From positions 186,001 through 250,000 of the forward strand of contig NZ_JODS01000001.1 of NCBI RefSeq assembly GCF_000718025.1: 64,000 nt of DNA. Direction: 5' to 3'. This document shows, piece after piece, positions 1-7,019 of this stretch. Position numbers and translations under genes: made by a program. The notes beneath the pieces were generated by a model. The model was given only the letters and a program-made list of their open reading frames with translations. It did not search any database and was not told the origin of the DNA. The stretch comes from Kitasatospora purpeofusca (GTDB lineage Bacteria > Actinomycetota > Actinomycetes > Streptomycetales > Streptomycetaceae). The stretch's first letter is position 1, and every line of letters begins with the position of its first letter.

Positions 1-2
1 GC

Positions 3-176
3 ACCCTCCGCCTCGAACGCCCCGCGCTGGGCTGGGACATCACCGTCCACACCCGCACCGAACTCCGTTGCGACGCCACCCACCTGCACGCCCACACCCA
101 GCTCCGGGCGGAGGAGGCCGGCAACGTGGTGTTCGCGAAGGAGTGGCACCAGCGGATCCGGCGCGACGGCGGCTGA
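3..176 (+). CDS. C-terminal fragment of a CocE/NonD-type hydrolase (5' end outside window)
   Basis: The reading frame is open from the window edge to a TGA at 174-176 and gives 57 residues. The fragment contains a stretch reading TRTELRCDATHLHAHTQL followed by VVFAKEWHQRIRRDGG. This resembles the last beta-sandwich strands of CocE/NonD or X-Pro dipeptidyl-peptidase family hydrolases, where a CDATHF-like motif and a final FSRxWDxxIPRD motif are usual. The catalytic alpha/beta-hydrolase domain lies upstream and cannot be seen. The fragment is short, so the family call is tentative. The next gene begins 41 bases later on the same strand and appears unrelated. Confidence 0.5.
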   Translation, partial: TLRLERPALGWDITVHTRTELRCDATHLHAHTQLRAEEAGNVVFAKEWHQRIRRDGG

Positions 177-217
177 TTCGACCCCGTCGGGCAGACATCC
201 AAGCTACTGTGGATGTC

Positions 218-700
218 ATGACTGCGGCCTACGAGGAGATCCCGTTCAGCGAGCTGCTCCACCGGCCCGCTGCCACCACCAGCAGACTCGACGCTGTCCG
301 CGCGCTCCGGCTCCGCCGCCGCGACGCCGGCGACCTCGCGCTGATGCGGGTCGACCAGCTGGAACAGGACAGCACCGTCATCGACTTCACCTCTCGGCTG
401 CTCGGCGGACTGGTCCGGACCGGCAATACCGCCGCGCTCCGGGCCGCCCTGCCCGACGCCCTGCCCTGGGTGACATTCCTCCCCGCGGAGGACGTGGACC
501 TGCTCATCGGGGAGCTGGTGGACGTGGCCCGCGGCGCGGTGTCGCTGGACAACCTCGCCCCGATCGCCGTGCTGCTCACACAGTGGCGCCACACCGCCGA
601 GGTCCACGCCGACCCCGCCCTGTACGCCGCCCTGACCCAGGAGCCCGAGGGCGACCTCGGCCCCGCGCCCCTCCCGGGGCTCCCCGGGGAATCCGGGTGA
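218..700 (+). CDS. Type II antitoxin, Phd/prevent-host-death-like
   Basis: A 160-residue protein from ATG 218. The longer upstream frame is rejected because it overlaps the preceding gene and is arginine/proline rich like a shadow frame. The N-terminus (EEIPFSELLHRPAATTSRLD, then LRLRRRDAGDLAL) matches the arrangement of actinobacterial prevent-host-death-type antitoxins, in which an N-terminal DNA-binding and dimerisation part precedes a C-terminal toxin-neutralising part. Its stop codon overlaps the GTG of the downstream toxin by four bases, the usual arrangement of a translationally coupled antitoxin-toxin pair. It should bind the toxin and probably represses its own operon. The exact antitoxin subfamily is inferred. 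Confidence 0.6.
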   Translation: MTAAYEEIPFSELLHRPAATTSRLDAVRALRLRRRDAGDLALMRVDQLEQDSTVIDFTSRLLGGLVRTGNTAALRAALPDALPWVTFLPAEDVDLLIGELVDVARGAVSLDNLAPIAVLLTQWRHTAEVHADPALYAALTQEPEGDLGPAPLPGLPGESG

Positions 701-1050
701 GCCCCAAGCGCGGCGAGCGCGCCGCACCCCCTTCGGTCGGGGACGAGTACGACCTCCGGTTCGCCAACTCCGCTGCTGCCGAAGGATGGGAGCACCTGGC
801 CCGTCACGCACCGACCGGACTCCGCCGCGCCTACGACCGCATCCGCGCCGCTCCGCGGGCCATCGACAACCCGGCCCGGCACCACCGGCTGCAGGGCAGG
901 CTCGCAACCGCCGTATTCAAGGGCCGCGAACTGGAGCGGTGGCAGTACGAGGTCACCGGTGGCGGACGCATCTGGTACCCGGTCGACACCGAGAACAGCA
1001 TCGCCTGGATCGTCCACGCCGGCCCGGGCCACCCCAAGGAAACAGACTGA
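697..1050 (+). CDS. Type II toxin, RelE/ParE-like
   Basis: A 117-residue basic protein starting at GTG 697, which overlaps the antitoxin stop (GTGA). The sequence includes SAAAEGWEHLARHAPTGLRR, AYDRIRAAPR, HHRLQGRLATAVFKGRELER and WQYEVTGGGRIWYPVD. This is a helix-helix-beta pattern characteristic of actinobacterial RelE/ParE-superfamily toxins, with the terminal Trp-Ile-Val strand followed by a GHPKxTD tail. Such toxins act as ribosome-dependent mRNA interferases or gyrase poisons; which applies here cannot be told. The gene ends only 15 bases before the convergent phosphotransferase gene, so the two transcription units have essentially no spacer. Confidence 0.65.
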   Translation: MSPKRGERAAPPSVGDEYDLRFANSAAAEGWEHLARHAPTGLRRAYDRIRAAPRAIDNPARHHRLQGRLATAVFKGRELERWQYEVTGGGRIWYPVDTENSIAWIVHAGPGHPKETD

Positions 1051-1065
1051 CGCCGTCCAGTTCCC

Positions 1066-2043
1066 TCACTCCACCAGGGTCAGCGCCGCCGCCAGGTTGT
1101 ACTCGGCGATCTCCCGCATCGCGGCGCGGTGCGGGAAGTCGCCGTCGAGGAGGCGCAGCGGTCCGGCGACCAGGGACAGGCGGATCGCCAGCCCGTAGAG
1201 GTCCAGACGGTGCCGGTCCAGCCCTTCGGTGCCGCCCAGGCTCGGGTACTGGTCGCCGAAGCGGATCCGCAGGAAGACGTGCTCCCACTCGACGTCGAAG
1301 TGCATCAGCCCCTCGATGTCGATCAGCACCGGTTCGCCCGCCGCGTCCACCAGGACGTGGTCCGGGCCGAGTTCGCCGTGCACCAGTCCGTAACCGCCGT
1401 CGCGAGGAGCGACGGCCGCCGCGCGGGTGTGCAGGCCGTCCTCCAGGCGCCCCCGGGCGGCCGCGATCCGGTCGTCCCGGCCGGCCGCCTCCGCGAGGTC
1501 GGCGAACGCCCGCTCCAGCACCAGCTGGCCCGGTGAACTCCCCTTCGACACACCGCCGTTGTCCAGCAGCGCGAGCTTCCCCCAGTCGGGCGCGCGGTGC
1601 CCGGCCAGCACCCGAAGGGTGTCGGCGAGCCGCGCCAGCACCGGCGCCGCGGCCCGCGGGTCCCGCTCCAGCAGCGCCTCCAAACTCTCCCCGCCCGACC
1701 CGGTCACGTCCTCGACCACCGCGACGTCCGCCGGGAACCGGGTGCGGCTCCCGTCCAGCAGGTGCACCCGCGGCGTCCGGACCCCGAGCGCGGTCAGCCG
1801 TCGGTGCGCCGCCGCGAACAGCGCGACCCCGGAGGCGTGCGCCAACGGGTCGGCGTCGTCGGCCGGTTCGTCCGCGCTCGGCCAGTGGTTCTCGGCCGCG
1901 CTCCACACGTACGCGACCGCCGTGCCGCCGTCCTCGAACAGCAGCCGGTGGACACCCTTCTTGCTGCCCCCGCGCAGCCGCTCCGTCCCGGCCAGCCTCC
2001 GCCCTCCGCCGAACGCCTCGCGCGCCAACCCGGTCAGGTCCAT
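1066..2043 (-). CDS. Aminoglycoside-phosphotransferase-fold small-molecule kinase
   Basis: A 325-residue protein. The kinase-like catalytic region is visible as GLVHGELGPDHVLVD near residue 225, followed by PVLIDIEGLMHFDVEWEHVF, which corresponds to the Brenner loop and the metal-binding DxD/DIE segment of the APH/choline-kinase superfamily. The usual HGD is HGE here, a substitution that keeps an acidic residue at the catalytic position. The N-terminal lobe (RLRGGSKKGVHRLLFEDGGTAVAYVW) fits a nucleotide-binding lobe. The substrate is unknown; members act on aminoglycosides, homoserine, fructosamine or other hydroxylated metabolites. No resistance function should be assumed. A strong hairpin lies just upstream, at 2058-2091. 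Confidence 0.75.
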   Translation of the reverse strand: MDLTGLAREAFGGGRRLAGTERLRGGSKKGVHRLLFEDGGTAVAYVWSAAENHWPSADEPADDADPLAHASGVALFAAAHRRLTALGVRTPRVHLLDGSRTRFPADVAVVEDVTGSGGESLEALLERDPRAAAPVLARLADTLRVLAGHRAPDWGKLALLDNGGVSKGSSPGQLVLERAFADLAEAAGRDDRIAAARGRLEDGLHTRAAAVAPRDGGYGLVHGELGPDHVLVDAAGEPVLIDIEGLMHFDVEWEHVFLRIRFGDQYPSLGGTEGLDRHRLDLYGLAIRLSLVAGPLRLLDGDFPHRAAMREIAEYNLAAALTLVE

Positions 2044-2057
2044 TGCCGTTCCCCCTT

Positions 2058-2091
2058 GTCCTGCCGCTCCCCCCGTGCGGAGCGGCAGGAC
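2058..2091. terminator. Intrinsic terminator hairpin between anti-sigma and phosphotransferase genes
   Basis: A perfect 13-bp inverted repeat (GTCCTGCCGCTCC / GGAGCGGCAGGAC) with an 8-base loop. It lies 28 bases past the stop of the minus-strand anti-sigma-like gene and directly upstream of the phosphotransferase start. It has no U tract, as is usual in streptomycetes. Confidence 0.6.
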
Positions 2092-2118
2092 AGCATAGGG
2101 GAGGGGTCGGGGGACGGG

Positions 2119-3468
2119 TCACCTGCGCCAGTCGGGCGCCATGACCATGGCCCTCAGCTGCTCGACCGATAGGGCGGGTTGACCCGGACGGGGCGAAAGC
2201 TCGTCCTCGCCGTTCCCTTCACTGATCAGGATGTTCCGCCCGTCCGGGTAGTACACCCACGCCACCCAGTGCAGGAGCGGGTCGACGGCGCTCTTGCCGT
2301 TGCCGAACTGGTTCATGACGACCAACGTGCCGTCGGGCAGCTTCTGCCTGACCTCCAGCGGCGTCGGCGTGCTCTCCTCGGCCCCCTTCTTGAACTCGAT
2401 TCCGCGAGCCCCGGCCGGCTCCACATGGATGGTCAGCCTGCTGGTCCGGCCCTCGTACTCGACCGTCACGGCGCCGTTCTCCGCGTCCCGTCCCACCTCC
2501 TTCGCGCCGGTGGGCAGCAGCCCGGCCAGCACCGCGGCCAGCTCCGGCAGCGAATCCCCGGGTGCGGGAGAGGCGATGCCGGGGGACGGCGGGACGGTCA
2601 CGGGGGACGGCGGGGCGGTGGACGCGGTGGGCGTCGACGGCGGGGCGGTGGGTGTGGCGGCCGTCGAGGACGACTGCGCCGGCCCGGACACCTCGGGCGC
2701 GTTCGGGTTCGCCGGTATCTCCGCGACCACCCTCCCCCACTCCGGCGCGGTCACCACGGCGGCGAGCTGTGCCGCGTCCAGCGGCGGCAGCTCCCTGGTC
2801 GGGTTCGCCTGGTTCCCGTTGAACTCGACCAGCCTGATCACCGTGCCGTCCGGCCTCGCATAGATGCCCCGCCACTCGCGCTGGCCGGTGAACGTGGCGT
2901 CCCGGGCCTTGTCGATCACCAGCACCGACCCGTCCGGCCGAACGGTGCGGTCGCAGGAATCCTTCGGCCTCACCGCCGGGTCGATGCAGACGGCGGCCCA
3001 CTCGGGCCTCTGCGTTCCGCGTTCGACGAAGTAGTGGATCGAGCTGACGCCCTTGCCGTCGTCGAAGTTGAACAGTCCCAGTGCCAGGTGCGGGTCACTC
3101 GACGGGCCCGCATTGCCCGGTGTCGACGCGGTCGCGTCCGTCACGGCGCCCGGCGGGAGGAGACCGGCCACCAGTCGCACCACTTCGTCACCGGTCATCG
3201 GCGGTTCCACGGCCGGACCGAACATGCCCAGGCCCGGACCTCCGGTGAACGCCCCCACACTGCCGACCGCCAGCACAGCGATCGCCGCACCGCCCGCCAC
3301 CGCGGCCCGCCGCCGGTTGCGCCGGCGTCGCCCGAGGCGCTCGGCCCCGGCGGCCAGGGCGAACAGCCGCTCGTCGGGCGCCAGGGTGGCGGCCACGCGC
3401 AGCTCCCGGGCGAACCGCTCCTCGAACCCGGTCCCCAGGTTGCTCTCGAAGTCGCTCTCAACCGGCAT
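2119..3468 (-). CDS. Membrane-anchored partner (probable anti-sigma factor) of the adjacent sigma factor
   Basis: A 449-residue protein encoded directly after the sigma factor, overlapping it by 11 bases. Residues 1-50 are an acidic/basic cytoplasmic segment. An arginine-rich stretch (RRRRNRRR) and one hydrophobic helix (AAVAGGAAIAVLAVGSVGAF) at about 55-75 follow. The rest is predicted extracytoplasmic and carries a low-complexity Ser/Thr/Pro linker (about 265-300) between two regions that both contain a LPPGAV/LPTGAK segment, suggesting an internal duplication. By context it is the anti-sigma factor or signal sensor for the upstream SigE-type factor. No canonical zinc anti-sigma HxxxCxxC motif is visible, so the anti-sigma role is inference from operon position and topology. 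Confidence 0.6.
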   Translation of the reverse strand: MPVESDFESNLGTGFEERFARELRVAATLAPDERLFALAAGAERLGRRRRNRRRAAVAGGAAIAVLAVGSVGAFTGGPGLGMFGPAVEPPMTGDEVVRLVAGLLPPGAVTDATASTPGNAGPSSDPHLALGLFNFDDGKGVSSIHYFVERGTQRPEWAAVCIDPAVRPKDSCDRTVRPDGSVLVIDKARDATFTGQREWRGIYARPDGTVIRLVEFNGNQANPTRELPPLDAAQLAAVVTAPEWGRVVAEIPANPNAPEVSGPAQSSSTAATPTAPPSTPTASTAPPSPVTVPPSPGIASPAPGDSLPELAAVLAGLLPTGAKEVGRDAENGAVTVEYEGRTSRLTIHVEPAGARGIEFKKGAEESTPTPLEVRQKLPDGTLVVMNQFGNGKSAVDPLLHWVAWVYYPDGRNILISEGNGEDELSPRPGQPALSVEQLRAMVMAPDWRR

Positions 3469-3982
3469 GACGCAGCACCTCCTTGTCCATGAACGCCGCC
3501 CCGAGCTTGTCCCGCATCCGGGCCAGCGCCCGGCTGCTGCGCGAACGGACGGCGACGCTGCTCAGCCGCATCGCCGCCGCCGTCTCCTCCACACTGCGGT
3601 CCTCCCAGTAGCGCAACACCAGCACCGCCCGGTCCTGGGGCGGCAGTTCACCGAGCGCCCGGAGGAGGGTGAGCCGCAGGGCAGGGTCCGGATCGGCGAC
3701 CGCGACGTCCGGCAGCACATCGGTGACCCGCTCGGTGCTGCTGCGCCGACGGCGGTGCGAGAGGAAGGTGTTGACCAGGATTGCTTGCGCGTAGCCGCTG
3801 GGATTGTCCATGCGCGAGATCCGACGCCACTTCACGAAGACCCGGCCGAGGGCCTCTTGGACGAGGTCCTCGGCGAGGTGCGCGTCACCACCGGTGAGGA
3901 GGAACGCCGTCCGCAGCAGATGGCGCCCCCGCGACGCCACGAAGGCCGGAAAGTCGGGCGGCGCCCCCTGTATTTGCTCCAT
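3458..3982 (-). CDS. SigE-family ECF RNA polymerase sigma factor
   Basis: A 174-residue protein with region 2 at about 10-80 (FPAFVASRGRHLLRTAFLLTG, AEDLVQEALGRVFVKW) and region 4 at about 110-160 (ALGELPPQDRAVLVLRYWED, then SVEETAAAMRLSSVAVRSRS). The latter is the helix-turn-helix contacting the -35 element. The length is typical of the compact SigE family of streptomycetes, whose members lack extra C-terminal domains. It overlaps the downstream membrane protein, which is the usual sigma/anti-sigma arrangement. An A/T-rich GTTAATAG lies 8 bases before the ATG and may be part of the promoter. The regulon is unknown. Confidence 0.85.
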   Translation of the reverse strand: MEQIQGAPPDFPAFVASRGRHLLRTAFLLTGGDAHLAEDLVQEALGRVFVKWRRISRMDNPSGYAQAILVNTFLSHRRRRSSTERVTDVLPDVAVADPDPALRLTLLRALGELPPQDRAVLVLRYWEDRSVEETAAAMRLSSVAVRSRSSRALARMRDKLGAAFMDKEVLRHAG

Positions 3983-4113
3983 GCCCTATTAACGCGATCA
4001 CGCGGCAGTCTTGTGGCACCGGGTTTCCGGCGGCCGCGACGGGTCGAGGCCGCCGGGTCAGCCCGAGGGCTCGGGGAACGAACGCCTCGACCACGGGGGC
4101 TCACGTTCGACCC

Positions 4114-4150
4114 AGCGCTCCCTCCCCTTCGGCGAAGGGGAGGGAGCGCT
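4114..4150. terminator. 18-bp perfect hairpin ending the CRISPR array 1 transcription unit
   Basis: AGCGCTCCCTCCCCTTCG at 4114-4131 is followed, after a single base, by its exact complement at 4133-4150. It lies 60 bases beyond the leader-distal repeat of array 1 and 130 bases upstream of the sigma-factor start. Both array and sigma gene are read on the minus strand, so the hairpin probably stops the pre-crRNA transcript before the sigma operon. Confidence 0.6.
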
Positions 4151-4210
4151 GAACCTCATGTCGATACCGCGTGCGCCGGGAGAGCTGAGACAGGTCGTGC
4201 CGGTGGTCTT

Positions 4211-4544
4211 GCGACCGACCCCGCGCGTGCGGGGAGCAGTCCCCAGAGGTGCGGTGGCTGGTGAGGGGACCGGGACCAACCCCGCGCTTGCGGGGAGCAG
4301 TTGTCTACAACCACACCGGGCAGCCCGAGCCGGGGAGCAACCCCGCGCGTGCGGGGAGCAGCAACCGAGATCAGCGAGATGCTGACCCGCAACGGGACCA
4401 ACCCCGCGCGTGCGGGGAGCAGACGGGGGTGCCGTCCGGCGCGGTGTGCCCGTAGGGACCAACCCCGCGCGTACGGGGAGCAGTACCGAAGATCGCGGCT
4501 TTCCGGGCCGCGCTGGGGACCAACCCCGCGCGTACGGGGAGCAG
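4211..4544 (-). CRISPR. Type I-E CRISPR array 1: six 29-bp repeats, five 32-bp spacers
   Basis: Repeats are at 4211-4239, 4272-4300, 4333-4361, 4394-4422, 4455-4483 and 4516-4544, giving a strict 61-base period with every spacer exactly 32 bases. The repeat core is CCCCGCGCGTRCGGGGAGCAG with a GGGACCAA head. The reverse complement (CTGCTCCCCG...CGGGGTTGGTCCC) aligns with the transcribed E. coli I-E repeat. Transcription should therefore be on the minus strand, with the leader at the high-coordinate end. In agreement, the repeats farthest from that end are the degenerate ones: 4211 has GCGACCGA and 4333 has GGGAGCAA. Array 1 has two loop variants, GTAC leader-proximal and GTGC or TTGC distal. 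No cas gene lies in the window. Confidence 0.93.
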
Positions 4545-4644
4545 AGTTCGTGACCTGCCCCTTCAGGCAGCGGAGAAGCCAGTGCTTGCAACTTCTCGAA
4601 ATTCGGACATCTGATGCATCTCCACCATCACTACCCCAGAAGCC
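4545..4644 (-). promoter_or_regulatory. CRISPR leader of array 1
   Basis: About 100 bases adjoining the last repeat. They are clearly conserved with the flank of array 2 (11812-11917): AGTTCGTGACCTGC at the repeat junction, TTCAGGC, GCAACTTCT, AATTCGGACATCTG and CCATCACTACCCC occur in the same order and spacing, apart from one short indel near the distal end. Conservation at the leader-proximal end of two arrays with different spacers is the hallmark of a leader. It should carry the pre-crRNA promoter and spacer-acquisition signals. No confident -10/-35 pair could be picked. Confidence 0.75.
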
Positions 4645-4880
4645 CTGAGGATCAACCGGAGCCTACTCCTCGCCCAACCCCGACCTCAGGCCGACGATGT
4701 GAAACCAGGCCGAGTACCCCTGCCCGATTCGACCCCTCCACCTAACGGTCCTCCGGCCAACGTGGTCGCGCAGTGGCCTCGCGGCAACCGCCTTCCGCCA
4801 ACCGACTCCCACCTGCCGGTCATAAGGTGCCGAGACCGTCCGACGCCTGCCCTCGAACGGCCTTGGTCGGCGCGGCGGCG
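4645..4880. other. Intergenic, no gene seen
   Basis: A moderately lower-GC stretch between the CRISPR leader and the small membrane gene at 4881-5015. No open frame with codon bias, hairpin or repeat of note was seen. It probably holds the far end of the leader and the 3' end of the minus-strand operon. Confidence 0.5.
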
Positions 4881-5015
4881 TCAGTCCGACAACTCGTCGT
4901 CCTCCGGCCGCCCGGGCATCCGCAGGACCAGGCGGACGCCGAGCACGACGGTCGCCAGGGCGAGGAGGGCGAGGAAGGAGAGCGCGATCCCGACGAGCAG
5001 CCGAGTCGCGGTCAC
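4881..5015 (-). CDS. Small single-span membrane protein
   Basis: A 44-residue protein starting at GTG 5015, which overlaps the stop of the preceding gene by four bases. It consists of one hydrophobic helix (LLVGIALSFLALLALATVVL) followed by a short basic then acidic tail (RMPGRPEDDELSD). It is the third gene of a translationally coupled operon 5616-4881. The role is unknown; a membrane anchor or regulator of the two upstream proteins is possible from position only. Confidence 0.5.
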   Translation of the reverse strand: MTATRLLVGIALSFLALLALATVVLGVRLVLRMPGRPEDDELSD

Positions 5016-5245
5016 GGCCGGTCCTTCAGCAGGGCGAGGAGGTTGAGGAGGGTGGCGGTCGGGGCGTTGCCGAACCGGACCAGCACCCGGCCGTCGACCA
5101 CGCCCTCCGTGGTGGCGGAGGGCCAGACGATGCCCAGGGCCTTTCCACGCTCGTGGAGTTCGAGCAGGAGAGCTTCCACCTCGACCTCGGAGTACGTACG
5201 GACGCGCGGGTCGTGGGGCTCGATCGGCCCGTCGGCGGCGCTCAC
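5012..5245 (-). CDS. Small conserved protein, middle gene of the ATPase operon
   Basis: A 77-residue protein from GTG 5245, overlapping the ATPase stop (GTGA). Longer in-frame starts would lie inside the ATPase gene and are rejected. The sequence (IEPHDPRVRTYSEVEVEALL, LELHERGKALGIVWPSATTE, VVDGRVLVRFGNAPTATLLN) looks like a small alpha/beta protein without cysteines or signal peptide. I do not recognise the family. Tight coupling with the anti-sigma-type ATPase suggests a joint role in the same regulatory circuit. Confidence 0.5.
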   Translation of the reverse strand: MSAADGPIEPHDPRVRTYSEVEVEALLLELHERGKALGIVWPSATTEGVVDGRVLVRFGNAPTATLLNLLALLKDRP

Positions 5246-5616
5246 GCGGCGGCGTCCAGTTCGAACCAGACGGACTTCCCGGACCTGCGCGGGTCCGCCC
5301 CGAAGCGGTCGGTGAGCGAGCGGACGAGGTGCAGGCCGCGCCCGGAGAGCGCGTACGACTCGGCCGCGTCCGCCGCTCTCTGCTCGGGCAGCTTCGAGCA
5401 CCCGTCCGCGACCGACACCCGGAGCACCCCCTCCAGGAGCACAACGACGACCAGCGGAGCCGGCGACCCCCCGTGCTTCCAGGCATTGACGAACAGTTCA
5501 CAGAGCGCCAACTCGGCGTCGTCGGCCGTGCCACCGGGCCACCCGGCGCGCACGAGCACCTCGCGCAACTCCTCGCGGGCGACGGACCAGTCGGGGGGCA
5601 GGGGAAGCGTGGACAT
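5242..5616 (-). CDS. RsbW-like ATP-binding protein (anti-sigma factor type)
   Basis: A 124-residue HATPase. The N box is ALCELFVNAWKHGG at about 40-55. The G1 box (VADGCSKLPE) follows, and the G2 segment is LSGRGLHLVRSLTDRFG at about 90-106. The protein ends with the GKSVWFELD strand typical of streptomycete RsbW-like kinases. Start ATG 5616 is chosen because a strong GGAGG lies 7-11 bases upstream; the longer frame to 5766 has no RBS. It is the first gene of a leftward operon and is divergent from a DUF5753 regulator and DUF397 gene, the classic three-part WhiJ/AbaA-like arrangement of streptomycetes. Confidence 0.8.
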   Translation of the reverse strand: MSTLPLPPDWSVAREELREVLVRAGWPGGTADDAELALCELFVNAWKHGGSPAPLVVVVLLEGVLRVSVADGCSKLPEQRAADAAESYALSGRGLHLVRSLTDRFGADPRRSGKSVWFELDAAA

Positions 5617-5633
5617 ACGGAGACCTCCGTAGG

Positions 5634-5755
5634 GGCGAATGAGTCTCTGACGGCGAACCCCAGCAGCACATTTGCGCAATCGACGCCTACGCAGAGCACT
5701 CGGTTCGCTACGCTCAGCATGTCGCCCATGCGGCATGGAGCGCAACTCATTCGCC
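5634..5755. promoter_or_regulatory. Widely spaced inverted repeat in the divergent regulator/ATPase promoter region
   Basis: GGCGAATGAGT at 5634-5644 is exactly complementary to ACTCATTCGCC at 5745-5755. One half-site sits 18 bases upstream of the ATPase start and the other about 120 bases upstream of the HTH gene. The pair could be operators for the divergent HTH protein acting on both promoters, or form a loop. The binding role is inferred. Confidence 0.4.
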
Positions 5756-5873
5756 ACAACTCGCATCTATGCATATCGAACCTGAATTCGGCTGCCTAGA
5801 CTGCCTGTTGCCGGTAGCGCGGATGCCCACAACGCGGGCAGACTGGTCAACTGACAGCTCAGGAGGGGTCCAT

Positions 5874-6722
5874 ATGGCGGTCTCGACCGTTCGTCGACGG
5901 AGGCTTGGCGGCGAACTGCGGAAGCTACGGGAGCAGCGCAAGCTCACAGCGGAAGTGGTCGCCGAAGCCACCGGGATGAGTCAGCCCAAACTGACCCGGA
6001 TCGAGACCGCCCACACCGCAGCCAAGATCGAGGATGTCAACAAACTCCTCGACTTCTACGGCTGTGACGACCAGGACTTCCGCGCCGGTCTCATCGCCAT
6101 CACCAAGGACGGCAGTAAGCGCGGCTGGTGGCTGAGCTACCGCGATGTCATCAACGCCACCGCGAACGACTTGATCCTCCTGGAGACCGACGCATCGACC
6201 TACAAGACCTACGAACCGGCCTTCATCCCGGGTCTTTTCCAAACGCCGGAGTACGCCCGCATCGTCATTGAGCGGCTTCGCGTTCGGTCCGGCGGTACTG
6301 TCGACGACCTGGTTCAGGTTCGGATGGCCCGCCAGCACATCCTGACCCGCCCGAATCCGGTTCAGGTGTGGGCGGTCATCCATGAAGCCGCGCTCTGCGC
6401 GAACGCCAACCGCCCGGACATCATGGCGCCGCAGCTCGACCGCCTCTTGACTCTGAGTCGGCTTGCGAACGTCAATATCCAGGTCATGCCCACAGGTGCA
6501 GCTATTCACCCAGGGATGAGCGGTGCGATGGCACTCATGGGCTTCCCTCAGCGTCAGGACCTCGATGTGGTGCTCGTCGAAGGTCTGATGAGCAGCCTCT
6601 GGGTCGAGGAACCTGCCGATGTGGAGTTGTATCGGGGCAAGTTCCAGGCGATCACGGCAGAGGCCCTGCCCGTCGACTCGTCGCTCGACTTCATCACCGC
6701 ACAGAGAGACAAAATCAAGTGA
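5874..6722 (+). CDS. XRE-type HTH regulator with DUF5753 (WhiJ-like, Scr1-family antitoxin-like)
   Basis: A 282-residue protein starting at ATG 5874 behind AGGAGGGG. An N-terminal helix-turn-helix lies at about 10-70 (LGGELRKLREQRKLTAEVVA, TGMSQPKLTRIET). The DUF5753 sensor-like domain follows at about 95-280 (TYEPAFIPGLFQTPEYARIV, LVQVRMARQHILTRPNPVQV, ANVNIQVMPTGAAIHPGMSG). The family includes WhiJ of S. coelicolor, which represses development and is antagonised by its small DUF397 partner. The stop overlaps the DUF397 start by four bases, so the two proteins are probably made in a fixed ratio. Divergent placement from the RsbW-like operon suggests a shared control region. Confidence 0.87.
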   Translation: MAVSTVRRRRLGGELRKLREQRKLTAEVVAEATGMSQPKLTRIETAHTAAKIEDVNKLLDFYGCDDQDFRAGLIAITKDGSKRGWWLSYRDVINATANDLILLETDASTYKTYEPAFIPGLFQTPEYARIVIERLRVRSGGTVDDLVQVRMARQHILTRPNPVQVWAVIHEAALCANANRPDIMAPQLDRLLTLSRLANVNIQVMPTGAAIHPGMSGAMALMGFPQRQDLDVVLVEGLMSSLWVEEPADVELYRGKFQAITAEALPVDSSLDFITAQRDKIK

Positions 6723-6949
6723 CCCATCCCTCCCCCGACGCTTCCACCTCCGGGCCGATCTTCAGGAAGTCGAGCTACAGCGGCGGCGATGACAACTGCG
6801 TTGAGGTCGCCGCGCTACCGGGCGTCCCAGCAGCCTTCTTCCGTGATTCCAAGGAGCGCTCGGGACCTTCACTCTCGTTCACGGCCGAGGCCCACACCTC
6901 CTTCATCACCGCAGTCGCCAACGGCGAGTTCGACTTCGACCTCTTCTAA
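6719..6949 (+). CDS. DUF397 protein, partner of the upstream DUF5753 regulator
   Basis: A 76-residue acidic protein from GTG 6719, overlapping the upstream stop. The diagnostic DUF397 elements are present: FRKSSYSGGDDNCVEVA at about 15-31, FFRDSKERSGPSLSFT at about 40-55 and a terminal WFxDxF-like segment (VANGEFDFDLF). DUF397 proteins bind their cognate DUF5753/HTH protein and relieve its repression, or act as toxin in Scr1-like pairs. Position and overlap make the assignment secure, but which biological role applies is not visible. Confidence 0.88.
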   Translation: MTHPSPDASTSGPIFRKSSYSGGDDNCVEVAALPGVPAAFFRDSKERSGPSLSFTAEAHTSFITAVANGEFDFDLF

Positions 6950-7019
6950 AGGCCCCCTCTCCCGGTCCGGCCCGCGCACCGCACCCGGTGCGCGGGCCGC
7001 CCCATTCCGAAGGGACACC

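Noticed and set aside
1066..2043. Aminoglycoside resistance gene
   Set aside because: The APH fold is shared by many metabolic kinases. The HGE variant and neutral neighbourhood give no support for resistance.
953..2122. Long alternative frames overlapping the phosphotransferase gene on both strands
   Set aside because: Their Arg/Pro/Ala-rich composition and absence of family motifs mark them as shadows of the real gene.
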